From: Nocardiopsis composta
GTDB lineage: Bacteria; Actinomycetota; Actinomycetes; Streptosporangiales; Streptosporangiaceae
DNA: 64,000 bases
Assembly (NCBI RefSeq): GCF_014200805.1
Contig: NZ_JACHDB010000002.1
Location: 682,001-746,000, forward strand
Reading direction: 5' to 3'
This document shows positions 1-9,135 of the stretch, in pieces. The notes below the pieces were generated by a model that saw only the letters and a list, made by a program, of their open reading frames with translations, did not search any database and was not told where the DNA came from. The first letter of the stretch is position 1; each line of letters begins with the position of its first letter. The translations under genes were made by a program, and so were the position numbers.

Positions 1-1
1 G

Positions 2-346
2 ATCTGCGTGCTCACCCACGACCCCAAGTTCGACGTGCCGGTCCTGGAGGTCGCGCTGCGCACCCGCGCCGGCTACGTCGGCGCGATGGGCAGCAGGCGC
101 ACCCACGAGGACCGGCTGGCCCGGCTGCGCGAGGCCGGCGTCCCCCCGGAGCGGCTGGCCCGGCTGCACTCGCCGATCGGCCTGGACCTGGGCGCGCGCA
201 CCCCGGAGGAGACCGCGGTCTCCATCGCGGCCGAGCTGATCCAGACCAGGTGGGGCGGGAGCGGCCGGCCGCTCACCGACACCACCGGGCGCATCCACGT
301 CGAACCGATGGCCCGCCCGCTCGCGGCGGCCCGCCGGGCCGACTGA
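2..346 (+). CDS. XdhC-family protein, C-terminal part (5' end lies outside the window)
   Basis: The reading frame is already open at the first bases, so the start lies upstream; a GTG at 8 is in frame but is probably internal. The visible part matches the C-terminal Rossmann domain of XdhC/CoxI proteins, with the motif YVGAMGSRRTHEDRL near the start and IGLDLGARTPEETAVSI later. XdhC proteins help insert the sulfurated molybdenum cofactor into xanthine dehydrogenase-like enzymes. The next gene encodes a molybdenum-cofactor nucleotidyltransferase-like protein, which supports a role in molybdoenzyme maturation. Family assignment is firm; the enzyme served is not visible here. Confidence 0.85.
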   Translation: MCVLTHDPKFDVPVLEVALRTRAGYVGAMGSRRTHEDRLARLREAGVPPERLARLHSPIGLDLGARTPEETAVSIAAELIQTRWGGSGRPLTDTTGRIHVEPMARPLAAARRAD

Positions 347-453
347 CCCCGGGCGCCCGGCGCCCGGAGAAGAGCGCGCCCCGCCGGGACCGGGGCACGG
401 TGCGGCACGCGGCCGCGGCGGGCCCGGCGGACGGAATGGAAGGACGGAACGGC

Positions 454-1089
454 ATGGCCGAGGACGAGGGACCGCGGGTCGCCGGGCTGCTGCTGGCGGC
501 CGGGGCCGGCAGCCGGCTCGGGCGGCCCAAGGCGCTGGTCGAGCTGGCCGGGGAGCGCCTCGCCGAGCGGGGCGTGCGGACGCTGCGCGAGGCCGGCTGC
601 GCGCCGGTGCTCGTGGTCACCGGCGCGGCCCGGGTCGCCGTGGCGGGCGCCGAAGCGGTGCACAACCCGGACTGGGCGAGCGGCATGGGCTCCTCGCTGC
701 GGGCCGGGCTGGACGCGCTGCCCGCCGGCGCCGGCGCGGTGGTGGTGGCCCTGGCCGACCAGCCGCTGGTCACCGCGGCCGCGGTCCGCCGGCTGATCGC
801 CGCCGCGGTGGACGGGGCCCGGGTCGCCGCGGCCGCCTACGCCGGGCACCCGCGCAACCCGGTGCTGATCGGCCGGGAGCACTGGCCCGCCGTGCACGCC
901 ATGGCCGAGGGCGACGTCGGCGCCCGCCCCTTCCTCCGCGCCCACTCCGAGCTGGTCACCCAGGTGGCCTGCGACGACGTCGCCGCCCCCGACGACATCG
1001 ACACCCCCGAGGACCTGCACCGCCTGGAGGCGCTGCTCGCGGCCGCCCCGCCCGGGCACCCGCGGAGCGGGGCCCTCCGCCCCTCCTGA
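454..1089 (+). CDS. MobA/MocA-like nucleotidyltransferase (molybdenum cofactor cytidylyl- or guanylyltransferase type)
   Basis: The 211-residue product has the nucleotidyltransferase signature LLLAAGAGSRLGRPKAL at residues 12-28, a metal-binding LADQP motif in the middle, and a C-terminal DDIDTPEDL. Proteins of this type transfer CMP or GMP from the nucleotide to molybdopterin in the cytoplasm. The ATG at 454 has an AGGA ribosome site 9 bases upstream; an in-frame ATG at 436 is the alternative. It follows the XdhC-like gene by 107 bases in the same direction, and the pair probably matures a molybdenum hydroxylase. CTP versus GTP preference cannot be read from the sequence. Confidence 0.8.
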   Translation: MAEDEGPRVAGLLLAAGAGSRLGRPKALVELAGERLAERGVRTLREAGCAPVLVVTGAARVAVAGAEAVHNPDWASGMGSSLRAGLDALPAGAGAVVVALADQPLVTAAAVRRLIAAAVDGARVAAAAYAGHPRNPVLIGREHWPAVHAMAEGDVGARPFLRAHSELVTQVACDDVAAPDDIDTPEDLHRLEALLAAAPPGHPRSGALRPS

Positions 1090-1498
1090 GCGGCCAGAGG
1101 CCCCCGGTCGCATACGTGGCGGCCTCCTGATGTCCTGAGTCGTTGATTCGATGGTGGTCAGGACAGGGCCTTCCGGCGAGGCGTCCAGCGCTCGGCCGCT
1201 CGGCCCGCTCCTCCAGCGGCCTGCGCCCGCCCGGACGGCCTCCCGACCCCGCCCCGCCCCGACCCCGCACCACAGCGCTGCCTCAACGCCATCGTGCCGA
1301 GGCTCCGCCCGCCACCGGCCCCTGGCCGCGTCCCCTGAGCCCGCCGCGCCCAAGCCTCGCCGCGCCTTCCCGCCTACCCCGGCCCCGCGCCCACCCCCCG
1401 GTGGTGGCCCGTCGCTGTCACGATGACGTTGAGCCCGGGGTTGACGGCACCGCGGGTGCGTGGGGCGGTGCGGCCGGAGGCCCCCGGCCAGCAGTCTC
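1090..1498. other. Intergenic region between convergent genes
   Basis: No convincing gene is present; the reading frames here are proline- and arginine-rich shadows. An imperfect hairpin with 8-base arms TGTCCTGA and TCAGGACA lies at 1131-1165 with a 19-base loop, and could act as a weak terminator for the nucleotidyltransferase gene. The rest is GC-rich sequence without recognised structure. Confidence 0.5.
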
Positions 1499-4144
1499 TC
1501 AGCCGAGCAGGGCGTCCAGCGGGATGAGGACGCCGGCGCCCAGGGTGAGCAGGCCGTTGGCGAGCAGTACGACGGCCATCGCCACGGAGCCGGCCACCGA
1601 GAGGCGGTAGGCGGCGAGCTGGGTGCGGGCCTTGCGCTTGCGGGAGGCGGCGGTGCGGCCGAGCAGGATCAGCACCGCGCCGAGCAGCACCGGCAGCCAC
1701 CACTGGGAAGCGGCGTCGGCGGGCAGCAGGCCGGTCAGGCCGCTCGCCGCATCCGCGACGGCGGAGACCGGCGGGCTCTCCCGGAAGTCGAGCAGCCCCT
1801 GGTAGGCGCCGAGCACACCGGGGCTCTCCGGGAAGAAGCCCTCCGGCGGGAGCATCGACCGGCCCGCCCCGTCGACCAGGCCGAGCAGCGCCGCGGGGTA
1901 GGCGAACCGGCGGCACCGGCCCGCGGTCATCGCGCGCTCGATCTGCCGCATGCCCCGGTCCACCTTGCGCTGCTCGCCGGTGCGCGGCAGGGCGGTCTGC
2001 GGCCGGCGGGCGGCCAGCGGGTCGTAGGGGGCGTTCGGCGGCCGCTGCTGGTCGCCGGCGTCCTCCGGCCGGTCCGCACCGCCGTTCGGCAGCCGCTCGC
2101 GGACGTGGGTGAGCGCCGTTCCCGCCTTGGCGCGGGCGCCCTCCCAGCGGGCGCGGCGCCGGTCCCTGCCCTCGGCGATCTCCCGGCGGCGGGTCTCGGC
2201 GCCGACGGCCGTGGCCACCGGCATCAGCAGCGCCACCATGACCAGCGCGGCGTTGGTCGCGATCTCCCCGGCCGCGCCGCGCAGCGCGGCGCGGCGCTGG
2301 GCCCGCCACCACTCGGCGTGCCTGGCCGGGCCGCGCTGCACCGGGTTCCAGGCCTGGGTGCGCAGCGCCCGCCGCTCCCGCGGCGCCGCCTCCGGGTCCA
2401 GCACCAGCTCGGCGGCGTGCGCCCAGGCGCCGTCCCACACGTGCCCGCCGACACCGGAGAAGTCCCCGGCGCCCTCCCGGGTGAGCCGCCGCACCGTGGC
2501 CTCGGCCTCCTCCATGACCAGCGGCACCTCGTGCTGCACCCGCTCCAGCAGGGCGCAGCGGCGGGCGCCGTCGTCGTGGCAGCCGGGGTGGTCGCACCAG
2601 TGCCGGGCGGCGTACTCAAGCGCTCCGCTCTGCACGGCCTCGCGCAGCACCCCGTGCCGGGACCGCTCGCCGGTGGCCAGCGCCAGAACCCCCTCGGCGC
2701 TGACGTCGTGCCCGCGGAACCGGGGGGTCATCCCGGGGATGAAGTGCGCGGCGAGCGCGCTGATCGCGGTCTGCGCCAGCTCGGGGCGGTCCTGCAGCGC
2801 GGTCAGCAGGGAGCGGTCGAAGGTGTAGTCGTTGACCTCGCGGTCCAGCCAGGTGCGCAGCGACGACCAGTGGGTGCGCAGCCACACCTCGCCCTTGTCC
2901 GACCGGTCCAGCAGGTCGAAGGCGAGGCTGGGCGGGTCGTGGTGGACCGCGTCGGCGAACGTGATCGGGGCGTTGCGGCGGGCCCGCGCCACCACCGGCG
3001 TCTCGCCGTCCAGCCACTGCCGGACCTGGTCGTAGCCCCAGCGCTCGTCGGGGACCGGGGCGAGCAGGCCGCGGGCCAGCAGCCGCCACCGCTCGTCGGC
3101 GACGGCGGAGACGTCGATCTCCGCGCTGCGCGCGGTCAGCCAGTTCTCGCCGCGCGGCGGGCGCCTGCCGGCGGCCATCTCGTGCACGATCACGCCCAGC
3201 GACCACCAGGCGGCCGGGGCCTCCCGGCGGCCCTCGACCACCTCGGGGGCGGCGTACTCCTCGGTGATGGCGAGCCGGCCGTAGATCCGGCTCATCGTCG
3301 CCCGCACCGCGCCGCCGAAGTCGGTGAGCGCGTAGGCCGGCGGGTCCGCCGAGCGGACCAGCAGGTTCTCCGGCTTGACGTCGGTGTGGTTGTGCTGCAG
3401 CTCGGTCTGCCAGTGGTGCAGGCACTCGGCGACGCCGGCGAGGACCGCGCGGGCCTCCTCCTCGGGCAGCGGGGCCCGGTCGAGCACGGAGCGGAGCGAT
3501 CCGTCGGGGAAGTACTCCTGCGCCTCCCAGGCGACCTCCTCGCCCCAGGCGCTGCGCGCGTGCCCGTAACCGTGGATCGCGGGGGTGTGCGGGTCGGCCT
3601 CGCCCCGGGCGCGCAGCCGCTCCAGCAGCTCCCGGTTGATGTCGTGGCCGGGGCGGTAGACCTTCAGCGCGAGCCGGGTCCCGCCGCCTTCGCCGGTACC
3701 GCCCCCGGCGCCCTTCGGCTCGGCCAGGTAGACGACGGCCTCGCCGCCGGAGCCGATGTGCCCGAGCACCGTGTAGCGCTCGCGGACCTCGGCCGGGACG
3801 GCGTAGTCCAGTTCGCCGGCGGGCCCCACCACGGCCCGGGTGACCAGGCGGGCCGGGAGCCCGGTGACGGTGCCGTAGGCCCGCCGCCACCACGGCTGCG
3901 GGCCGGGGCGGTGCACGGCGGTGGCGTCCAGCGGCCGCGGCGCGGTGCGGGTGCGGTCGATCCGGGCGGTCTGCTGCGGGGCGGGGAGGACGCCGGTGCG
4001 CTCCTCCTCGCCCTCCCGGGGGCGCAGCACCCGGGTGATCCGGTGCGTCCGCCCCGGCGCCCCGCCCTGCCCGGGGTCGAGCCGGGTGGTCGGCGCCGCC
4101 GGGTCGGAAGGGCGGACCGGGTCGGACTGCTGCGGATCGGCCAT
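1499..4144 (-). CDS. Serine/threonine kinase-like protein with C-terminal membrane segments
   Basis: The 881-residue product begins with about 120 disordered residues. A kinase domain follows: glycine loop GSGGEAVVYL (131-140), lysine in LALKVY (161), catalytic loop HTDVKPENLL (253-262), DFG (275-277) and APE (299-301). All catalytic residues are present, but the usual HRD arginine is threonine. Residues 390-620 match nothing I recognise and include a Cys/His cluster at 516-530. Hydrophobic stretches at about 627-648, 814-829 and 846-868 suggest membrane anchoring. No PASTA or other sensor domain is seen. The ATG at 4144 is preferred because upstream residues look non-coding. It is transcribed away from its neighbours and has no obvious operon partner. 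Confidence 0.75.
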   Translation of the reverse strand: MADPQQSDPVRPSDPAAPTTRLDPGQGGAPGRTHRITRVLRPREGEEERTGVLPAPQQTARIDRTRTAPRPLDATAVHRPGPQPWWRRAYGTVTGLPARLVTRAVVGPAGELDYAVPAEVRERYTVLGHIGSGGEAVVYLAEPKGAGGGTGEGGGTRLALKVYRPGHDINRELLERLRARGEADPHTPAIHGYGHARSAWGEEVAWEAQEYFPDGSLRSVLDRAPLPEEEARAVLAGVAECLHHWQTELQHNHTDVKPENLLVRSADPPAYALTDFGGAVRATMSRIYGRLAITEEYAAPEVVEGRREAPAAWWSLGVIVHEMAAGRRPPRGENWLTARSAEIDVSAVADERWRLLARGLLAPVPDERWGYDQVRQWLDGETPVVARARRNAPITFADAVHHDPPSLAFDLLDRSDKGEVWLRTHWSSLRTWLDREVNDYTFDRSLLTALQDRPELAQTAISALAAHFIPGMTPRFRGHDVSAEGVLALATGERSRHGVLREAVQSGALEYAARHWCDHPGCHDDGARRCALLERVQHEVPLVMEEAEATVRRLTREGAGDFSGVGGHVWDGAWAHAAELVLDPEAAPRERRALRTQAWNPVQRGPARHAEWWRAQRRAALRGAAGEIATNAALVMVALLMPVATAVGAETRRREIAEGRDRRRARWEGARAKAGTALTHVRERLPNGGADRPEDAGDQQRPPNAPYDPLAARRPQTALPRTGEQRKVDRGMRQIERAMTAGRCRRFAYPAALLGLVDGAGRSMLPPEGFFPESPGVLGAYQGLLDFRESPPVSAVADAASGLTGLLPADAASQWWLPVLLGAVLILLGRTAASRKRKARTQLAAYRLSVAGSVAMAVVLLANGLLTLGAGVLIPLDALLG

Positions 4145-4342
4145 CGTGCGAGCGCTGTCTTTCGTTCGCGGTTCTTCGCCCGGGCCGGCCGGCCCGGGCG
4201 GGGGAATGCGGACGGGGGCGGACGTATGTCCCCTCCAGGTTAGTCCGCCCCGGCACGGCGGGCGGTGGGGGAGAACCCCCATTCTTCCCCTAAGTGATGT
4301 CCGAAACCGGCGGCGCCGGGCGGGCCGCCCCTCCGCCGCGGC

Positions 4343-4672
4343 TCAGCCGTGCCCGCCGTCGCGGCCGGCCTCCGGGTCGATGCCGAGCTCGGCGCAGGCC
4401 TCGCGGTACAGCCGGACCACCTCGCGGCGGATCTCGGCGCGCTCGGTCAGCGGGTGCCGCCAGGGGATCCGGACCGCGACCTCGGTGCCGGCGACGGTGG
4501 CGGCGAAGTCGCCGCCCCGGCCGTCCAGGCCGGTCATCCGGGCGGCGCCGGCCTCCGGGACGCCGCCCAGGGCGCGGCAGATGACCAGGGTGTCCTCCGG
4601 GTGGTCGTCGTTCATGTGCGCGGTCACCGCGCGCACGACGTCGGGGCCGAAGGGGTTCGGGGCGGTGGGCAC
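4343..4672 (-). CDS. DUF2470 domain protein
   Basis: The 109-residue product carries the conserved N-terminal HMNDDHPEDTLVICRALGG block of DUF2470, which is also the C-terminal domain of HugZ-type heme-utilisation and related split-barrel proteins. The GTG at 4672 has AGGAG six bases upstream, so I prefer it to the ATG at 4753, which would add 27 poorly conserved residues. Free-standing DUF2470 proteins of about 100 residues are common in actinobacteria and have no settled function. The kinase-like gene upstream on the same strand is about 470 bases away and probably separate. Confidence 0.75.
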   Translation of the reverse strand: MPTAPNPFGPDVVRAVTAHMNDDHPEDTLVICRALGGVPEAGAARMTGLDGRGGDFAATVAGTEVAVRIPWRHPLTERAEIRREVVRLYREACAELGIDPEAGRDGGHG

Positions 4673-4784
4673 GGAGGGCTCCTGCTTTCCGGTCGGGGCG
4701 TGGATGCGCGGAGGGGCCGCGGGCGCGGCCCCTCCGAGGGTATATGACGGCACGTCGTGAAAGCCGGCCGGGGGAGCGCGCGGC

Positions 4785-5339
4785 CTAGCCCTGGTCGAGC
4801 GTGAACTCCGCGTCGATCTCGATGTTGATCCGGTCGCCCACCACCACGCCGCCGCCGTCCATCGGCATCTCGATGTCCACGCCGAAGTCCTTCCGGTTGA
4901 TCTGCCCCTCGGCGTGGAACCCGGCCCGCTGCAGCCCGTAGGTGTCCTGGCGGGCCCCGTTGAACTCCAGCTTGAGCTCGACCGGCCGGGTCGCGCCCTT
5001 GATGGTCAGGTCGCCGGTGAGCAGGAAGTCCTCGCCGGAGGTCCGCACCCCGGTGGACACGAAGGTCCACTCCGGGTACTCGGCCACCTCGAAGAAGTCC
5101 GCCGAGCGCATGTGGTCGTCGCGCTGCTGGTTGTGGGTGTTGATCGAGGAGGCGTCGATGGTGGCCCGCACCTGAGCGGCCATCGGGTCCTCCGGGACGG
5201 TGAGCACCGCGTCGAACACGTCGAAGCGGCCGCGCACCCTGCTGACCATCATGTGCCGCACGTTGAAACCGACCTGGGAGTGCACCCGGTCGATCCGCCA
5301 CGTCCCCGGGACGAGGCCGTGCTCGGAGATCTCGGTCAT
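4785..5339 (-). CDS. YceI-family protein
   Basis: The 184-residue product matches the YceI lipocalin-like barrel over its whole length: an N-terminal GTWRIDRVHSQVGFNVRHM block, a central block with ASSINTHNQQRDDHMRSADF, and DLTIKGATRPVELKLEF. YceI folds bind long isoprenoid or similar hydrophobic ligands. There is no signal peptide, so this copy should be cytoplasmic, as is usual for actinobacterial members. The ATG at 5339 has a G-rich ribosome site. It is divergent from the SseB-like gene at 5697 across 357 bases. Physiological role unknown. Confidence 0.88.
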   Translation of the reverse strand: MTEISEHGLVPGTWRIDRVHSQVGFNVRHMMVSRVRGRFDVFDAVLTVPEDPMAAQVRATIDASSINTHNQQRDDHMRSADFFEVAEYPEWTFVSTGVRTSGEDFLLTGDLTIKGATRPVELKLEFNGARQDTYGLQRAGFHAEGQINRKDFGVDIEMPMDGGGVVVGDRINIEIDAEFTLDQG

Positions 5340-5696
5340 TTCCCAACCCCCTGTTCCGGGCGATCCTCCGCGCCGCCGGGTCCCCGGGGCGTCCGCGCGG
5401 CGCGGAGGGCGGCGGAGCGCGCACCGGGACCGGCCGAACCGCTCCGGCGCATCGCCGAAACCCGGCCACCCGGCGTCCGGGGACGGTCCTGAGCTGCGGG
5501 CGAGCGGGGGAAGCGGCAGTGACCGATCGCTACCGATTGTGCTGGAGCGATTCCCAACGGCGGGTAAGGACACGGCAACGGCAGGACCACGCGCCGGCCA
5601 TGGGCCCTGCCGGCGGAGTGACATCCGACTCGCCCGAAGGGGGCAAAGCCCGTTCCGGTCCCCGTCCGCGCGCCTCGGTGGGTAGAGTCGCCAAGC
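5340..5696. other. Divergent intergenic region between the YceI and SseB-like genes
   Basis: This stretch should hold promoters for both flanking genes. The only one I can point to is the TAGAGT element next to the SseB-like start (separate entry). No gene or strong secondary structure is evident. Confidence 0.5.
5683..5688 (+). promoter_or_regulatory. Candidate -10 element for a leaderless transcript of the SseB-like gene
   Basis: TAGAGT fits the actinobacterial sigma-70 -10 consensus TANNNT and ends 8 bases before the GTG at 5697. Transcription would begin at or next to the start codon, giving a leaderless mRNA. No ribosome-binding site is seen upstream of the GTG, and no clear -35 element is present. 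Confidence 0.45.
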
Positions 5697-6401
5697 GTGA
5701 CCAGACCGACCATCACCGGTGCTCAGCGCTTCCTCGACGACGACGGATCGGCCGACCCCGAACTCGCCGCCCGACTGGAGAAGTACGCCCGAGGCGAGGT
5801 CGGGGACCGCCAGGTCCTCACCGCCCTCGCGCCGTCCCGCCTGCTCATCCCCGTGGTCGCCGTCCCCGCCGAGGTGGAGGAGGGCGCCGACGGCCTCAAG
5901 CGCGACAAGAAGAGCGAGGTCGCCACGCCGGTCATGGTCGGCAAGGACGGCCGCCGCGGCGTACTGGCCTTCACCTCGGTGGAGGCGGTGAAGCGGTGGC
6001 GCGCCGACGCCCGGCCGGTGCCCGTCCCGGCCGCCGAGGCCTGCCAGGCCGCGCTGGACGAGGGCGCCGACGCCGTGGTGGTGGACGTCGCCGGGCCGGT
6101 CAACTTCGCGATCCAGGGGCGCTTCCTCACCGTGCTGGCCGAGCAGGGCCAGGTCCCCGACCCCAAGGACGACCCGCAGGTCCTGGCCAAGATCTACCGG
6201 GTCACCCACACCGAGTTCGGCATCGAGCGGGTCCGCATCCACGACTCCGAGCGCGCCGACATCGGCGTCCGCCTGGAGCTGGACAAGCGCGACGACTCCT
6301 CCATGCGCCGCGTCGCCGACCGGCTCGCCGCCGAGCTCGCCCCGATGCTCCCCGGCGGCGTGGAGCTGAGCGCCGTGGTCCGCGCCCGCCGCGAGGGCTG
6401 A
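5697..6401 (+). CDS. SseB-family protein
   Basis: The 234-residue product matches the SseB N-terminal domain widespread in actinobacteria, including the central stretches TPVMVGKDGRRGVLAFTS and VDVAGPVNFAIQGRFL. The final third (EFGIERVRIHDSERADIGVRLEL) resembles a C-terminal extension typical of these proteins. The Salmonella name comes from a type III secretion factor, but actinobacterial members are cytoplasmic proteins of unknown role. The GTG at 5697 lacks a Shine-Dalgarno sequence and sits just after a -10-like box, so translation may be leaderless. Confidence 0.75.
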   Translation: MTRPTITGAQRFLDDDGSADPELAARLEKYARGEVGDRQVLTALAPSRLLIPVVAVPAEVEEGADGLKRDKKSEVATPVMVGKDGRRGVLAFTSVEAVKRWRADARPVPVPAAEACQAALDEGADAVVVDVAGPVNFAIQGRFLTVLAEQGQVPDPKDDPQVLAKIYRVTHTEFGIERVRIHDSERADIGVRLELDKRDDSSMRRVADRLAAELAPMLPGGVELSAVVRARREG

Positions 6402-6481
6402 CCCGGACCGCCCGGCCCCGGCCCGCGCCGGGGCCGCGCACAGGGCGGCGATCGGGAGCGGCGGGCCGCGGACCGGTCCGG

Positions 6482-6487
6482 TAGGTT
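6482..6487 (+). promoter_or_regulatory. Candidate -10 element for a leaderless transcript of the prepilin peptidase gene
   Basis: TAGGTT lies 7 bases before the ATG at 6495, where a leaderless promoter would place its -10 box. No ribosome site is present between the box and the start. The arrangement repeats that of the gene immediately upstream. Confidence 0.4.
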
Positions 6488-6494
6488 GCCGGGC

Positions 6495-7322
6495 ATGCCC
6501 CCCTTCCCCTATTTCGACGTCGTCCTCGCGCTGGCGCTGGCCCCCCTCGGCGCCGCGGTGGGGGCGGCCCTCGGCCGCACCGTGGCGCTGTTCGGCCCGC
6601 ACGACCCGGACCCGGAGGACGACTCCGGTCCGCCGCCGCCCTGCTGCCCGCACTGCGCCGCGGAGATCCCCTTCCTGCGCGGGCTGCCCGTCCCCGCGGT
6701 GCGCGGGTTCGCGCTCCGCGGCACCTGCCCGTCCTGCGGCCGGACCGTGCCCGCCTCCATCGCCACCGCCGCGCTGACCGCGGCGGCGTTCGCCGCGTTC
6801 GGCCACGCCTTCGCCGGCGGCCTGGGCGGCGGCTCCCCGGTCGCGCTGGCGGCGCTGCTCTTCCTCGCCGCGGTCGGGGTCCCGCTGGCGGTCATCGACG
6901 CCCGGGTGAAGCGGCTGCCCAACCCGCTGGTGCTGCGCTCCTACCTCCCCGCGGCGGCGCTGCTCGCCGCGGCCGCACTGAGCACCGGGCCGGACTGGGG
7001 CGGGCTGACCGGCGCACTGATCGGCGGCGCCGCGCTGTACGCCTTCTACTTCGTGCTCTGGTTCATCTACCCGGCCGGCATGGGCTGGGGCGACGTGAAG
7101 CTCTCCGGGCTGCTCGGCCTCTACCTGGGCTGGCAGGGCACGGGGAGTGTGGTGTCGGCCACCGTACTGGCCTTCGTCGTCTCCGCGCTGCTGGGCCTAG
7201 GGCTGATCCTGCTCCGCCGCGCGACCAGGAAGACCGAGATCCCGCTGGGCCCGTTCATGATCGGCGCGGCCCTGGCGGTGCTGGTCCTCGGCGACCCGCT
7301 GCCGCTGCTCATGGCGGCCTGA
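6495..7322 (+). CDS. A24-family prepilin peptidase
   Basis: The 275-residue membrane protein has the hallmarks of type IV prepilin peptidases: a cytoplasmic zinc-type cysteine region (CPHC at 51-54, CPSC at 78-81), catalytic aspartates D135 in [11 protein letters not shown] and D200 in GMGWGDVKL, and about seven hydrophobic helices. Such enzymes cleave the leader of prepilins or pseudopilins and may methylate the new N terminus. No pilin or secretion ATPase gene lies in the window, so its substrates are encoded elsewhere. ATG 6495 is chosen; a TTG at 6486 is in frame. Confidence 0.9.
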   Translation: MPPFPYFDVVLALALAPLGAAVGAALGRTVALFGPHDPDPEDDSGPPPPCCPHCAAEIPFLRGLPVPAVRGFALRGTCPSCGRTVPASIATAALTAAAFAAFGHAFAGGLGGGSPVALAALLFLAAVGVPLAVIDARVKRLPNPLVLRSYLPAAALLAAAALSTGPDWGGLTGALIGGAALYAFYFVLWFIYPAGMGWGDVKLSGLLGLYLGWQGTGSVVSATVLAFVVSALLGLGLILLRRATRKTEIPLGPFMIGAALAVLVLGDPLPLLMAA

Positions 7323-7383
7323 ACCGGCCCTGTGCACCGGTCCGGTGTGTGCCGCGCACCCGGGGCATGGGAGGATCATGGTC

Positions 7384-8562
7384 ATGTTGCGCTGGCTGAC
7401 CGCAGGGGAGTCCCACGGCCCGGCCCTGGTCGCGATCCTGGAGGGCCTTCCGGCCGGTGTCTCCGTCACCACGGACGACATCGCCGCCGCGCTGCGCCGC
7501 CGACGCGCCGGGTACGGCCGGGGCGCCCGGATGAAATTCGAACAGGACGCCGTGACCGTCATCGGCGGCGTCCGGCACGGCCGGACCCAGGGCGGTCCGA
7601 TCGCGATCGAGGTGGCCAACTCCGAGTGGCCCAAGTGGGAGCGGGTGATGTCGCCCGACCCGGTGCCCGAGGAGGAGCTGGCCCAGGCGGCGCGGAACGC
7701 GCCGCTCACCCGGCCCCGCCCCGGCCACGCCGACCTGGTCGGCATGCAGAAGTACGGCCACTCCGAGGCCCGGCCCATCCTGGAGCGCGCCAGTGCCCGG
7801 GAGACCGCCGCCCGGGTCGCCGTCGGCGAGGTCGCCCGCCGCTTCTGCGAACAGGTGCTGGGCGTGCGCATCCTCAGCCACGTGGTGTCCATGGGCACCG
7901 TCTCCGTCCCGGAGGGCACCCTCCCCGGCCCGGACGACCTGGAGCGGATCGACGCCGACCCGCTGCGCGTGCTCGACCCCGAGGCCAGTGCGCGGATGGT
8001 CGCCGAGGTCGACGACACCAAGAAGTCCGGCGACACCCTCGGCGGCGTCGTCGAGGTCCTCGCCTACGGCCTGCCGCCCGGCCTCGGCAGCCACGTGCAC
8101 TGGGACCGGCGCCTGGACGCGCGGCTGGCCGGCGCGCTGATGGGCATCCAGGCGATCAAGGGCGTCGAGGTCGGCGACGGCTTCCGCACCGCGGCCCGCC
8201 GCGGCTCGGAGGCCCACGACGAGATCGAGCCCGGCCCGGACGGCGTGCGGCGGCGCACCAACCGCGCCGGCGGCGTCGAGGGCGGGATGACCACCGGCGA
8301 GCCGCTGCGGGTGCGCGCCGCGATGAAGCCCATCGCGACCGTGCCGCGCGCGCTGGACACCGTCGACGTGGCCACCGGCGGGCCGGCGCAGGCGCACCAC
8401 CAGCGCAGCGACGTCACCGCGGTGCCCGCCGCCGGCGTGGTGGCCGAGGCGATGGTCGCCCTGGTGATCGCCGAGGCCGCGGTGGAGAAGTTCGGCGGCG
8501 ACTCGGTGGCCGAGACCGCCCGCAACCTCCGCTCCTACCTGGACTCGCTGGCCATCACCTGA
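7384..8562 (+). CDS. aroC: Chorismate synthase
   Basis: The 392-residue product starts [16 protein letters not shown], the usual actinobacterial beginning, and contains the FMN/EPSP-binding block [16 protein letters not shown]. It converts 5-enolpyruvylshikimate-3-phosphate to chorismate, the last common step of the shikimate pathway. GGGAGG at 7369-7374 sits 9 bases before the ATG at 7384, which decides against the in-frame ATG at 7378. It heads a tight operon with aroK, aroB, and probably efp and nusB. Confidence 0.97.
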   Translation: MLRWLTAGESHGPALVAILEGLPAGVSVTTDDIAAALRRRRAGYGRGARMKFEQDAVTVIGGVRHGRTQGGPIAIEVANSEWPKWERVMSPDPVPEEELAQAARNAPLTRPRPGHADLVGMQKYGHSEARPILERASARETAARVAVGEVARRFCEQVLGVRILSHVVSMGTVSVPEGTLPGPDDLERIDADPLRVLDPEASARMVAEVDDTKKSGDTLGGVVEVLAYGLPPGLGSHVHWDRRLDARLAGALMGIQAIKGVEVGDGFRTAARRGSEAHDEIEPGPDGVRRRTNRAGGVEGGMTTGEPLRVRAAMKPIATVPRALDTVDVATGGPAQAHHQRSDVTAVPAAGVVAEAMVALVIAEAAVEKFGGDSVAETARNLRSYLDSLAIT

Positions 8563-8610
8563 GACGTGCGGCGGCCGTGCGCCCGCGCGGCCGGCCCGAG
8601 GAGAACCCCG

Positions 8611-9135
8611 ATGAGCACACCGATCACGGTCCTGATCGGCTCGCCCGGCGCGGGCAAGTCCACCGTGGGGCGGGCGCTGGCCGAGCGGCTGGGCGTCGCC
8701 CTGATGGACACCGACGACGAGATCGAGACCCGGGCCGGCAAACCGGTCTCCGACATCTTCGTCGAGGACGGCGAGGAGGCGTTCCGGGCCCTGGAGCGCG
8801 CGGTGGTGGCCGAGGCCCTGGCCGGCTGGCCGGGAGTGGTCGCGGTCGGCGGCGGCGCGGTCATGAACGAGGAGACCCGCGCCGACCTGGCCCGCCACCA
8901 TGTGGTCTACCTCCAGGTCGACTTCGACGACGCGGCCCGGCGGGTCGGCCTCAACCAGGCCCGCCCGCTGCTGGCCGGCAACCCGCGGGCCCGGCTGAAG
9001 AGCCTGCTGGAGGAGCGGCTCCCGGTCTACGAGGAGCTGGCCACCGCAGCGGTGTCCACCAGCGGGCTGCACCCGGAGGAGGTCGTCGACGCGATCGTCG
9101 CCCTCCTCCCCGAGCGGGACGGGGGCCGCGCGTGA
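8611..9135 (+). CDS. aroK: Shikimate kinase
   Basis: The 174-residue product has a Walker A loop GSPGAGKST (residues 10-18), the shikimate-contact segment MDTDDEIETRAGKPVSDIF and the GGGAV motif near residue 80. It phosphorylates shikimate at the 3-hydroxyl using ATP. ATG 8611 is preceded by GAGGAG. It lies 48 bases after aroC, and its stop codon overlaps the aroB start by four bases (GTGA), implying translational coupling. Confidence 0.96.
   Translation: MSTPITVLIGSPGAGKSTVGRALAERLGVALMDTDDEIETRAGKPVSDIFVEDGEEAFRALERAVVAEALAGWPGVVAVGGGAVMNEETRADLARHHVVYLQVDFDDAARRVGLNQARPLLAGNPRARLKSLLEERLPVYEELATAAVSTSGLHPEEVVDAIVALLPERDGGRA

Noticed and set aside
1460-4243. A 927-codon open frame antisense to the kinase-like gene
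   Set aside because: It mirrors the kinase frame and translates to Gly/Arg/Val-rich sequence without domains; the minus-strand protein has full kinase motifs.
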